From assembly GCA_026770585.1 (NCBI GenBank), contig MU646327.1:768788-796286 (forward strand): a stretch of 27,499 bases of DNA, in the 5' to 3' direction. Below the pieces are notes generated by a model, which made no database searches, was not told where the DNA came from, and saw only the letters and a program-made list of their open reading frames with translations. Both the position numbers and the translations under genes were made by a program. This DNA comes from Baffinella frigidus (taxonomy: Eukaryota; Cryptophyceae; Cryptomonadales; Baffinellaceae). Below, piece after piece: positions 8,287-17,073 of the stretch; position 1 is the first letter of the stretch; every line of letters starts with the position of its first letter.

Positions 8287-8469
8287 CCGCAGCTGGGCCT
8301 TGATGCCCCCGAGAACCCCGGCCTGCGAGAGCGAGACCTTGACCAGCTCCTTGAGCTCATCTGCGGAAAGGTCACCACCCGTCAGCCTCGTTTCTTCGAG
8401 AAACCCCGCGCTGCATGATGCGAAAAGGTTGGGACACGGGCTCTCCTCACCAATCTGCGGCCCGTCCAT
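8287..8469 (-). pseudogene. Orphan copy of FOP/CEP43 exon 1
   Basis: A duplicate of the 61-residue first exon at 5624-5806, including ELKELVKVSLSQAGVLGGIK. No LisH exon follows. The frame runs on past the old splice site into unrelated sequence and would end after 101 residues (to 8164). It keeps the donor and its promoter, so it may be transcribed, but it cannot make a full FOP protein. Confidence 0.85.
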
Positions 8470-8642
8470 GGTTCTGTCGTGGTCGTGCGGTGAGACGGGG
8501 GGTGCGAAATTCTGGCAATTTCAAAAAAAGAGGACGGCCACTTTGACAAAAGTTGTGACACACACACACCAAACCGAATCTCAAACGTTTGGGTCAACTG
8601 TGATCGTGAAGAGCCAGAATCAGCCCAGTCCCTCTTGCTGAG

Positions 8643-8783
8643 ATGGGGGGGCTCAAGCTGGGGGGGGTCCTTCTCGTGGTCTTCCTTGTGGGGACTGGCG
8701 CGTTCCACACGCCGTACCGGCCTGAGAAGTCCCGCCACTTCGACGCCAGCAAGAGCAGCTCGTTCTCTGCCATCACTGACAAG
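8643..8783 (+). pseudogene. Orphan copy of aspartic protease exon 1
   Basis: A duplicate of the 47-codon exon 5979-6119, with the signal peptide and FDASKSSSF, and the GTCTCC donor kept. Exons 2 and 3 are absent. The frame continues into intron 1 sequence and then a transposon-like region, giving at most a 105-residue secreted-type product. A 5' gene fragment under a copied promoter. Confidence 0.85.
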
Positions 8784-8883
8784 GTCTCCTCCCCCGGCCT
8801 GCTCGCGCGCGCCATTGGGAAGTGGTCGTGGTGGGGGCACTGTGGGCCGGTCAGGCGTCGTGAGACCCATGTCTCCGGTGGTA

Positions 8884-9458
8884 CAGCCCTTACTCGATTA
8901 CAAGGTCACACAATACAAGGTCACACACTGGACACTTCGATGTGGACCTTAATGATTTAAGGTCCGCACACTGACTGCTTTTTTGTGGACCTTAAATTTA
9001 AGGTCACACACACTGACTGCTTTTCGTGTGTGACCTTACACCAGCGAAAAAAATTGGTCTTTAGAGTGCTTACCCCCCCGGAGAATGGAGCTGGCGAATT
9101 TTTGGGTCCAAAAAATGTCAACATTTCCCAGGAAAAACTGGGTTCCCGAGTGGTGCAAGTTGAAAAAAAATCCCCTTGCTCAGAGGAAGAGGAAGGTTGC
9201 ACGGGTCTAATAAAGGACAGCCGAGCTGATCACGTGTCTTGGTTGTACATGTAGATGTACTGAATTCAAGGTCCGCACACACTCGTCGTTCGCGAACCTT
9301 GCTGAACTTAAGGTCATTTAAGGTCACACACTGACTGCTTTTCTGTGGACCTTAAATTTAAGGTCACACACACTGACTGCTTTCCTGTGGACCTTGAATT
9401 CAAGGTCACACACACTGACTGCTCAAAAGTGTGTGACCTTGTAATCGAGTAAGCCCTG
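8884..9458. mobile_element. 575-bp foldback element with CAG..CTTACTCGATTACAAGG termini and TA flanks
   Basis: The left end CAGCCCTTACTCGATTACAA and the right end TTGTAATCGAGTAAGCCCTG are inverted repeats with one mismatch, each flanked by TA (8882-8883, 9459-9460). The interior holds several copies of a partly palindromic unit built from GTGGACCTTAAATTTAAGGT plus CACACACACTGACTGCTTTT, in both halves. No transposase frame is visible. The termini resemble those of the CAGGGGTTACTCG element at 22158-22556, so they probably share one mobilising enzyme family, perhaps Tc1/mariner-like given the TA flanks (inference). Confidence 0.8.
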
Positions 9459-9460
9459 TA

Positions 9461-10045
9461 CATCACGCGTAGAGTGCACATGACCTCTCTATCTGTCCCG
9501 GTGTATCTCCATTACGACGCCACGCTTCCGCGTTGAAGGTGTGTATTGCGAGAGACCTACCTTGCTACCAACACGGCACCCCCACCGAGGCTGTGTCTGA
9601 GCAGGAAATGATATTTGTACTGCCACTAACGCTGCGCGTTCCAGAGACAAGGGAGAGAACGGGAGCGAGCGCGAGAGCGAGAGCGAGAGCCCTTAACCAA
9701 ATGCACGTGTTCTTATTTATTGATTCCGACATGGCCGCAATGTGTTCCCCGCCGAGGGATGTGTGCTTAAGCAGGATGTACAGGGGTATCTCGATACAAC
9801 ACTCCTCACATTGTACAGCGCGCTGGGGCAGGCGCGTAAACCGTTAAGCTGGACCGTTTCCCAAAGCCGCCAGCGGCAGCTACATGTAAGCGGAGGGAGA
9901 GCATCACTCCTGCACCCAAAACCCTCTCAGATCAACATCGCCAGCGCCTTGCCCCCCCACGCCCACTCGCAGCTTGCCCGCGCCAGCTTCCGCCTCCAGC
10001 CCCTTGCTGGCCCCTGCATCCCCGAAAGGCGCGGTGCGGTGCGGA
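9461..10045. other. No gene recognised
   Basis: Open frames of about 100 codons exist but show no domain or homology that I recognise. A GAGCGAGAGCGAGA simple repeat lies near 9663-9690. Confidence 0.45.
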
Positions 10046-10520
10046 TGCCAGGCTGCCCCGTCCTGTTGTTTCAGGGTCAGGTCTAGGGTTTAGGATTTGG
10101 GGTTTCGGGGGTTGGGAGAGAGACTCGCACGAGTTCACAGTTCCTGTCAGCAGGCCGTGTCAGCCGAGGGGTGTGGACTATTGGAGCCATTGCTCGTGGG
10201 ATATCTCGTAATAAAAGCAGTGACACACAAAAGGGGTCGGAATTCGAGAGAGAGAGAGAGGAAGGCGAGAGCAGCAGCTTCGAGGAGGTAGCTCCCCTCT
10301 GACGGCAATGCCAGTCGGCCCCGTCCTGTTGTTTCAGGGTCAGGTCTAGGGTATAGAATTTGAGGTTTCGGGTTTCGGGAGAGAGATTCGCACGAGTTCA
10401 CAGCCTGGTGTCAAATGCCGATTCAGGGGCTGTGTCAGCCCTGGGGTCGAAATTCGAGAGAGAGAGAGTGGAAGGCGCGATCAGCAGCCTCGAGGTAGCT
10501 CCCCTGACGTCAAGGAGCAC
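10046..10520 (+). repeat. Two tandem copies of a roughly 210-260-bp repeat
   Basis: Unit 1 starts at 10046 and unit 2 at 10307. Both contain CCCCGTCCTGTTGTTTCAGG, a short TTTAGGG-like stretch, GAGAGAGA.TCGCACGAGTTC, a GTGTCAGCC block, a (GA)n run after GAATTC or AAATTC, and AGCAGC.TCGAGG..GTAGCTCCCCT. A third partial unit (GTAGCTCCCCTGACTGCAAGG) follows the foldback element at 10640, so that element inserted into the array or was copied with it. Confidence 0.75.
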
Positions 10521-10522
10521 TA

Positions 10523-10640
10523 CAGGGGTACCTCGCTCATGAGAAACGCCCACCCCCCTAGGGACCACCATAGGGCCCTAGGCATAGGCCTACTGCAGGG
10601 TCCTAGGAGGAGGAGGTTTCTTATGAGCGAGGTACCCCTG
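10523..10640. mobile_element. TA-flanked CAGGGG foldback element (MITE)
   Basis: 118 bp. The left arm CAGGGGTACCTCGCTCATGA and the right arm TATGAGCGAGGTACCCCTG are inverted repeats flanked by TA on both sides. The CCTAGG..CCTAGG interior is also self-complementary, so the whole element can fold into one hairpin. No coding capacity. Confidence 0.9.
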
Positions 10641-10667
10641 TAGCTCCCCTGACTGCAAGGATAACTA

Positions 10668-10786
10668 CAGGGGTGCCTCGCCCCAAAAATCCGCCTCGCC
10701 CTAGGCCCCTACAGTAGGCCGATGCCTAGAACCCTATGACGGCCCTAGCTAGGGGGGAGCAGTTTCTTATGAGCGAGGTAGCCCTG
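10668..10786. mobile_element. TA-flanked CAGGGG foldback element (MITE), diverged copy
   Basis: 119 bp, only 27 bp after the previous copy. The left arm is CAGGGGTGCCTCGCCCC and the right arm TATGAGCGAGGTAGCCCTG, each with substitutions relative to the intact copies. TA flanks are kept. Confidence 0.85.
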
Positions 10787-10788
10787 TA

Positions 10789-11430
10789 CACGGTCTACTC
10801 AGGCTGATTCAGGATCCGACGAGGCGGTGTTTGTCTTTTGAGGTTCGGCGTGGGAAAGTAAAAATGATAGGAACGATCCCCTACACAGTGCCTCTCTCCA
10901 GCAAGAACGCACGTAGGGTATTCACGCAACCCCTTGGTAGCCCGCTGTGTGGGTTGGGCGGAGGCGGGAGACCGGGGAGGAGAAGAAGCGAAGACGCTTC
11001 TCGTCGGGTGCGACGCGCGCCTGCAGCCAGAACCCACCACCCTGCCAGACAGAGATGGGTAATTTATTGCCAAACAACCAGCGTCAGCGCCGCACATACG
11101 CCCTGCCATACAAACAGGACGGCGAGTGTGGGAGGACTTGGTCTGGGAAGATCCCGCTCTGGGCCGTTTGATCGCGCTCTGGGCCGTTTGATCGACTGTA
11201 TTCGGGGTACACAGAACCCGCCGCCCTGCCAGACAATGAGTGCTCTGTTCAATGATGGTCCAATGGCTCCAATGGCAGGAAAGCGCGATCTGAGATCCGG
11301 GGTTAGATCGATCGTAAGATCCGCGACATTCTCTCAAATGCGCGGCTTGTTCCTCGCACAGATTCGTGGGGTGCTTGCAAACCGGCACTGTTAGTGATTG
11401 CTTGCGCTGTTAGGACAGTCCGACGTTTGC
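10789..11430. other. No gene recognised; small direct repeats
   Basis: Overlapping open frames of about 190 codons run on both strands (10831-11394 plus, 10795-11388 minus), but neither has a recognisable domain and they mirror each other. The phrase CAGAACCC.CC.CCCTGCCAGACA occurs twice (near 11029 and 11211), and GCTCTGGGCCGTTTGATCG is tandemly doubled at about 11156-11193. Confidence 0.5.
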
Positions 11431-11665
11431 CCGATTCCGTTTGGGGTGTGGGGTTTCGGGTCAAGTGTTAACGGTTAAGAGTTTAGGGTTTAGGGTGAGA
11501 GGTTCAGGGGTTGAGAGGTTTAGAGATTGGGGGTTTAGGGTTCAGGGTTTAGAGTTTGGGGATTAGGGTTGAGGGTGTAAGGTTCAGGGTGTAGGGTTTC
11601 GGGTTTCGGGTTTCGGGTTTCGGGTTTAGGGTTTCGGGTTTCGGGTTTAGGGTCTGGGGTGAGAT
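11431..11665 (+). repeat. Degenerate TTTAGGG telomere-like tract 4, with a TTTCGGG block
   Basis: A period-7 array with many variants. Four consecutive TTTCGGG units lie at 11597-11624 and two more at 11632-11645. Confidence 0.9.
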
Positions 11666-11763
11666 GGGCCCTGACCTCACACTTCATCGGGCGGCCGCAC
11701 GCCTCATCGATCCGGTCGCCACTCCGCACTGCCGAGACCACGCACACCTGCGCAGCGCCATCT

Positions 11764-11965
11764 TGTTGTTTTAGTATTTAGTATTTAGTATTTAGGGTTG
11801 ACCATTTAGGGGTTCGGGTTCAGGGTTTAGTATTTAGGGTGCACGTTTTAGGGTTTAGGGTTTCGGGTGTAGGGTTTCGGGTGTAGGGTTTTGGGTTTCG
11901 GGTTTAGGGTTTAGGGTGTAGAGTTTCGGGTTTCGGATTGCTCGTTTTTGTTTAGGGTTGAGGGT
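11764..11965 (+). repeat. Degenerate TTTAGGG telomere-like tract 5
   Basis: It opens with TATTTAG heptamers (TTTAGTATTTAGTATTTAG), then TTTAGGG, TTTCGGG and TGTAGGG variants. Confidence 0.88.
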
Positions 11966-12895
11966 TTAGGTTGGGCACCCGCAGCGCGAATCCCTCCCGT
12001 GCTCTCCACAACACCGCGCGTGCTACACTGAGAGCTACAGCGTGAGCTACAGGAGAACACCCTTGCTCGAGGGTCGGTCGGTCGTCGTGTTCTTAAATCA
12101 GTACCAGGGAGTTAACAAAAGGAGAGGTTCAGTCAACCCTCTGGTACATAATTAGGAACGCGCAAGAGTCAAAAACGTTCGCGCAGCTTGGCGGTCTACC
12201 AGGGCTCTGACCAACCTTCGCACGGCTGGGGGACACGCGGGGGTTCCTGTCAACGCTGGTGGCACGGGGGTTGCTAAAGGTCCTCAGGTGTGTATATTAT
12301 GGGTGATGTATATCTTAGGAATGTGTATCTTAGGGTAGGGTGACAGTAGCGCGAGGCACACCTCACCAGAAGAGAGGCGCGACACACATCGCCTCAAGGC
12401 TCATAGACTTTTTGGTCACTCATCTCTAGGCTGAGAGTAACAAGACAGAAGAAGGAGAAGATGAAGACCTCGCCAGAGGAGAGGCGCGACACGCCGACCT
12501 TGGCCCACTCGCGCGCGTCACCCCAGATCTGCCCACCAGCCAGCACAAGCAACTTATGTCAAAACTCGGCTGAGCTCGGCTGAGTGTTTTTTTGACCTGC
12601 CCACCAGCCAGAACAACCGCGCTCAGCCGCGTTTTCCACTGTTAATAAAGTTGACAGAGGTTCCACTTTTGCTTTGAGACGTCTCACTCTCGACGCTTTC
12701 TCGGTGCCATAAGTCGGCCTGCGCCAACGAGATATGATGGTAGGAGACGAACGTGAAGTGAGACGACCCACACTGCCGAGCTTGGGAAGGGCTACGAAGC
12801 GGTGGTGGGCGTGCGTGTCGGAACCCGTGAGCAGCTGCCACTGTCAGTCCTCTAGGGGTGGATGGGCCCACCTCAGGTCTCCCGCACGGCGGAGG
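11966..12895. other. No gene recognised; short dispersed repeats
   Basis: No convincing coding sequence. The phrase CCTC(A/G)CCAGA(A/G)GAGAGGCGCGACAC occurs near 12361 and 12468. CTGCCCACCAGCCAG occurs near 12530 and 12597. Confidence 0.45.
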
Positions 12896-12990
12896 TCTAG
12901 CTCTGCCGGGGTTAATCTGATCTCCTCAAAACGATCAAAACGAGGGGACCGGAAGTTGAATCCCATGGTTTGCGGTACAAATCCGTCAAC
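12896..12990 (+). repeat. Interspersed repeat family R2, copy 3
   Basis: CTCTGCCGGGGTTAATCTGA, a CTCCTCAAAAC core, GGGGACCGGAAGTTGAATCCC and GGTACAAATCCGTCAACG are in the same order as at 375-458. Confidence 0.5.
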
Positions 12991-13185
12991 GTTTGGTGTG
13001 GAATCGATCAGTCAACCCGACTGAGGCAGAGCTAGGAGGTGAAGAGGGCGTGCGTTTCTGCAGAGCCAAGGCCAGCTCCCGGCTTTACAGTCATGCCTAC
13101 CAGCCTCTGTCATCAACTTCTCTCTCAGAGCCGAGGACGCCACACGAGACCCGACTCATATCTCTGGCTCGGTTTATTTGGGATC

Positions 13186-13293
13186 ACCACTTTGGTGAGC
13201 CCGGGCTCTTTTCCGCTCCAAAGTTGACGGATTTGTACCGCACACCCAGCATGTCAACTTGAGAATGATCAGGCGACCCGAGTGAGGCAGAAC
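13186..13293 (-). repeat. Interspersed repeat family R1, copy 3, inverted
   Basis: Read on the minus strand it runs CCTCACTCGGGTCGCC, AAGTTGACATGCTGGGTG, GGTACAAATCCGTCAACTTT and GAGCCCGGGCTCACCA, the same block order as 1039-1130 and 2958-3053. Confidence 0.7.
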
Positions 13294-13582
13294 TAGGACC
13301 CTGAAAGGAGATAATCCGGGACCAAGTTTAATCTAAAGGATTTTGGCAATGCAATTTACTACACACAATGATCATGCCAGTAATAGTAAAGCACCCGTGT
13401 AGCAATTTTCATTGGCGACAACATCATTTGAATTAAACACGTTCCCGGATGCGAGCGGACCATGAGAAGTGGCCCGAAATCGGGAGGCGGGCGAGGGGCT
13501 TCAGGCGCGCTCGACTTGGGCGGTTGGAACGCCGACGCGTCGAGCCATGCGGTTGCTGTCACTGCCCCTGCCCGCGAGACCT
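13294..13582. other. No gene recognised
   Basis: No domain-bearing frame, RNA gene or array is visible. Confidence 0.4.
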
Positions 13583-14290
13583 GGTTTGGGGTGTGGGGTG
13601 TGGAGTTTAGGGTTTGGGGTTTGGGGTTTTGGGTTTTGGGTGTTGTGTTTAGGGTTTAGGGTTTGGGGTTTAGGGTTTAGGTTTTAGGGTTTAGGGTGTA
13701 AGGTTTCGGGTTTAGTGTTTAGGGATTAGGGTTTGAGGTTTAGGGTTTTAAGGTTTAGGGTTGAAGGTGTGGGGTTGAGTGTTTAGGGTTCAGTGTTTGA
13801 GGTTTGGGGTTCGTTCGGAATTTTGTGGTTTGGGGTTGGGGTTTAGGGTTTAGGGTGTGGGGTTCAGGGTTTAGGGTTTAGGGTTTGGGGTTTGGGGTTA
13901 AGGGTGTGGGTTTTAGGTTTTAGGGTTTATGGTTTAGGGTCTAGGGTTTAGGGTTTCAGGTTTAGGGTTTAGTGTTTAGTGTTTAGTGTTTAGTGTTTAG
14001 TGTTTAGTGTTTCAGGCCTCAGGTTTCAGGTTTAGTGTTTAGTGTTTAGGGTTTAGGGTTTAGGGTTTAGGGTTTAGTGTTTAGTGTTTAGGGTTTCAGG
14101 TTTCAGGTTTCAGGTTGAGTGTTAAGTGTTTAGGGTTAAGGGTCTAGGGTTGAGGGTTTAGGGTGTAGGGTTGAGGGTTTATGGTTTAGGGTTGAGGGTT
14201 TCGGTTTTAGGGTTTATTATTCAGGGTGTAGGGTTTAGGGTTCAGTGTTTATGGTTTTGGGTTTAGGGTTGAGTGTTGAGGGTTTAGGGC
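13583..14290 (+). repeat. Largest TTTAGGG telomere-like tract (about 700 bp)
   Basis: A long period-7 array on one strand. Variants cluster in runs: six consecutive TTTAGTG units at 13968-14009, then TTTCAGG units, then TTTAGGG units again. No ORF crosses it sensibly. Confidence 0.93.
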
Positions 14291-14377
14291 ACCAACAGCA
14301 GATGATCGGAAACCCATTCTGACAGCTTTTTTTCTAGAGTTTGAACCTGATTGGGGTACGCTTCCGTGGAGGTGGTT

Positions 14378-14992
14378 TCAATTGTGTTGCTGGTAGTGTC
14401 TCATTGGAGGGTGTTTTGAAACGAGGGGAAGGCACCTCTTTGAAGAGCAGACTCTCTTCGCCCTCGTGTGTTCCAAACCCATCCGCAGACTGTCCTTGCG
14501 CCTCGGCGGATGAACTCGCTGCCAACGGGGAATCCGTGCACCATTAGAAACCGTAACCTCGTCCAACTGGGTAGACAGGGTTTCTGCCTGATGTGAATGG
14601 CATGGGGGGGGGGGGGGGGGGGGGGGGGCAGGACCTGCGGGGGGCGCGGTCATCTTCACGCGGATCTTGGTGCCGCTCGCCCCGACGAGGTTGGCACTCT
14701 TCTCCTCTGCACGCCGCCAAGTGAGTGGCGCGACACCCTCACAGTGCGGCTTCAGGAGATCCTTCCCCAAGTCAGCCTGCTTCGCGTCCCGCCCAGCTGC
14801 GCCCGGGGAGGCGCCGAGGCGGTTGGGGGATGATCCTGCAGACGCTTCCTTGCCTCTGAGCGGGGAGCGGCACATCGGCTGGGCTGCATCGAGGTAGGCC
14901 GGGCTGCATCGCTGGTCGGGATTAACGATCAGAGGTATTTTAGGCCCGTCCCACTTGGTCTTGGCCGCAGAGGGCGTGGTCAGGGGCGCCAT
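14378..14992 (-). CDS. Hypothetical protein, divergent from TPRKB
   Basis: A single open frame of 204 codons starts at an ATG at 14992, 132 bp from the TPRKB start, the same head-to-head layout as the two firm gene pairs. I do not recognise the product. The segment SANLVGASGTKIRVKMTAPP (codons about 107-126) looks protein-like and sits between a GTGCAG acceptor-like site and a GCAG|GTCCTG donor-like site, so the true structure may be several exons. A poly-proline run is encoded by the 14604-14628 homopolymer, which is suspicious. Another minus-strand frame at 14334-14525 could be a further exon. It could also be only noise in GC-rich DNA. Confidence 0.28.
   Translation of the reverse strand: MAPLTTPSAAKTKWDGPKIPLIVNPDQRCSPAYLDAAQPMCRSPLRGKEASAGSSPNRLGASPGAAGRDAKQADLGKDLLKPHCEGVAPLTWRRAEEKSANLVGASGTKIRVKMTAPPAGPAPPPPPPPPCHSHQAETLSTQLDEVTVSNGARIPRWQRVHPPRRKDSLRMGLEHTRAKRVCSSKRCLPLVSKHPPMRHYQQHN
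14604..14628 (+). repeat. Poly-G homopolymer
   Basis: About 24-25 consecutive G. The length is probably unstable and hard to sequence. It creates poly-Gly and poly-Pro frames. Confidence 0.9.
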
Positions 14993-15124
14993 ACTCCGCC
15001 CGACGCCTTATCCAGCCTCCTCCAGCCTGATCCAGCCTCCGCAGCCTCAGCCTGCTCCGATCGCCCGTCCTGGACACAACTCGAAAACGTGTTCAGGGCT
15101 GAACGCCTTTGAGCTTCAGCGAAC
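14993..15124. promoter_or_regulatory. Upstream region of TPRKB, possibly bidirectional
   Basis: 132 bp between the TPRKB start and the start of the weak minus-strand ORF. It holds three tandem CCAGCCT(CC/GAT) words near 15010-15045 and a CACAACT word at 15075-15081, which is also found (either strand) in the other two divergent promoters. Confidence 0.35.
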
Positions 15125-16650
15125 ATGGCGGCGAGCGAAGATGGCGGCCACGCCGAGGTCCTGCAGTTTGAGCTTTTCCCGTCGCACAAGATGACGGTAT
15201 GCCTGGTGGAGGACGTGGAAAACGCGGCAGAGCTCCGCGCGGAGGTGCTGCAGCAGAAGTTCGACGCGTCGTTTCTGGATGCAGCGATGGTCTCGCCCGG
15301 ATCCCAGCCGATACAAGCAGGGATGCAGCTCGCCCGGCGGTCTTGCACTGCTGAATCTGGATGCGCGTGTGGCCTGTGCAGATATCCGACATTTTTCAGC
15401 TCCACGCCGCAGCGAACAAGGCTCTGTACGCGCTGTCGAAGGACGCATTAACAACCCACGGTGCGTCGGGACTCCAAGTTAGCCTGGGTGGCGTTGCTCC
15501 AATTTGCACCAGGTGGGGCGTGTCGACGAGGACCCCGCGTCTCTGACGGTTCTCGGCGTGACGCAGGGATTCACACCGAGGTCATCTTCAGCCTCTCGGG
15601 GGCCAAAAGCATCACGGCTGCTCTAAGCACCTTCGGGATCGCAAACACCAGGTCTCTCTCGCCTCGCCCCGAGCTTGTACACACGGCCCTTGTAGCATGG
15701 CTTGCAATCTGCCTCCGTCCCAAGCACCGCACCGCACCCCCTGCGGCATCGACCTTTGGGCCCAAGCCTTTATCTGACGATCCTGCAAGACTGCATTCGC
15801 ATTCTCTTTTTATCCCCTCTTCCTTCTCGGCACAGTTTCCCAGCCGCTGCCAGAGCTGTGAGCGGGATTTATACCGACAACCAACCCCCCTCCCCTCCCC
15901 GGTGCGCAGCAAGCACCTGCTGGTGGCCATGATCGACGCTGAGCCTGCCGCAGTGGAGGAAACGCTCTCCCAGGTGCCAAATCCCTACTCCCAATCGGAA
16001 GCCCCCTTAAGACACGCTTTTTTTGTGTGTGTCTGGACACGCGTGCCCGTGGCACATGTAGCGGTGCGTGGGTGCGGGGCGCGCATGGTCTTTGGAGCGC
16101 AGAGGCACTGTCCCGAGGCGGGCCTATCTAGCGGCATTCCTGAGGCGGTGCTCACACAGGTGAAGGGGACGCGAGTGGCGCTGTCACGGCTACCGGACTT
16201 CTCTGACGCAACACGCATCAAGAAAGCGTGAGCACCCATCCCCGGCCCACCCGGCACGGCCCTCAAATCCTCGCAGCCAACTCAGCTTGTGAAACTGCGC
16301 ACGCGACTTGTGGAGTGGAGCAGCGAGGCAGTCCTGCGACGGGCGTGTGGGTATCTAGGCTCTGATGGCACCGTGCGTCCTTATGTGCCCTTATAGACTA
16401 GATACCCACAGACACCTTGCGTTCTACATGCGTCCTTAGACGGCCTTAGAGCCCAGATACCCACAGGAAGGCTGAATCCGACGCGAGCCCGAGCAACCTG
16501 TGAGTGCAGACCCGAAATAGCCTGACGCCTCAAGGCGTCATCCCAACTCACACAACCAGGTACAAGATCGGGGAGGAGGAGATGGCGCTCCCGGCCGCGT
16601 CGATCGCGGACGGCGCAGTGTGCAGGATCGCGATCCGGGACTCAGCCTGA
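15125..16650 (+). CDS. TPRKB: TPRKB/CGI121, KEOPS (EKC) complex subunit, 6 exons
   Basis: CGI121 binds the PRPK/Bud32 kinase in the KEOPS complex, which makes the t6A modification on ANN-reading tRNAs; family members also bind tRNA. Exons 15125-15289, 15382-15460, 15567-15651, 15910-15973, 16160-16227 and 16560-16650 join with consistent phases to 183 residues (human protein about 175). Visible family segments in order: ELFPSHKMTVCLVEDVENA; SDIFQLHAAANKALY, matching the DPFQ..AANKA core; TEVIFSLSGAKSITAAL; FGIANTSKHLLVAMI, spliced across exons 3 and 4; VKGTRVALSRLPDF; and a C-terminal YKIGEEE..AVCRIAIRDSA. The family is complete end to end. Introns are 92, 106, 258, 186 and 332 nt; donors GTCTCG, GTGCGT, GTCTCT, GTGCCA, GTGAGC; all acceptors CAG. 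Intron 4 holds a stray unit of the 20-bp minisatellite found in IK. Confidence 0.93.
16112..16131 (+). repeat. Solitary copy of the IK-intron 20-bp minisatellite unit
   Basis: CCCGAGGCGGGCCTATCTA in TPRKB intron 4 matches the unit at 23501-23520 in IK intron 6 across 19 bases, and the preceding CTGT also matches. Confidence 0.7.
16346..16465. repeat. Small foldback in TPRKB intron 5
   Basis: TGTGGGTATCTAG at 16346 pairs with CTAGATACCCACA at 16398-16410. A second right arm, CAGATACCCACA, follows at 16454-16465. The unit probably underwent partial duplication. Confidence 0.65.
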
Positions 16651-16825
16651 ACGTTTTCGAAAAAATCGAAATATCCAAGACGTTGAAAAACAATTTTTCA
16701 TTCTAAATGTTTCAAGCAAAAGTGCGCGGCCGAAGCGCGGCGCACAGCCCGCAGCTGCATAGCCTGCTTCTGACCCTCCCACAGCCTGCAGCCCGCCCCA
16801 GCTGCAGTCACCACGCGGTTGTCCG

Positions 16826-16902
16826 CCAGCAGCCCCTCCTCCCCCCTCACCCCCCCACCCCCGCCCCCCACCCCACCCCCACCCCCGCCCCCGCCCCCCC
16901 GA
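16826..16902 (+). repeat. C-rich simple tract
   Basis: (CCCCCA)n-type sequence between TPRKB and PABPN1. It gives poly-Gly and poly-Pro frames that are not genes. Confidence 0.85.
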
Positions 16903-17073
16903 CCTTGGAACCCTCTTCTCTCTGCCGCAAGATCTGCAGCGAGGGAGGTAATCTTAGGAACTAGAACATGAAGGCACACCACCCTCGGGACCAGAATACT
17001 CCGTGCCTCTCCAACTCACGCCACGCCAAACTATCAACTCGGGACGGTGGGGGGCACACCAAATTCCATCAGG

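Larger units (their letters stand above)
8222..8855 (+). repeat. Recent segmental duplication of 5559-6191 (FOP exon 1, promoter, protease exon 1)
   Basis: About 633 bp are nearly identical to 5559-6191. By eye there are only about four differences: one G to A, one extra A in an A-run, and two substitutions near the right end. Identity stops sharply at GGTCAGG, inside protease intron 1. The copy holds the whole divergent promoter with the first exon of both genes and nothing downstream of either. Confidence 0.92.

Noticed and set aside
8984-9428. AAGGTCA/TGACCTT words as nuclear-receptor response elements
   Set aside because: They belong to the repeated interior of a foldback element, and nuclear receptors are animal proteins; no reason to expect them here.
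10795-11394. Overlapping 187- and 197-codon ORFs on opposite strands
   Set aside because: No recognisable domain on either strand; they mirror each other and contain small tandem repeats.
12993-13262. 89-codon ORF
   Set aside because: It spans the interspersed repeats R2 and R1; no homology.
16707-16982. Poly-Pro and poly-Gly ORFs after TPRKB
   Set aside because: Made by a C-rich simple tract; TPRKB is already complete upstream.
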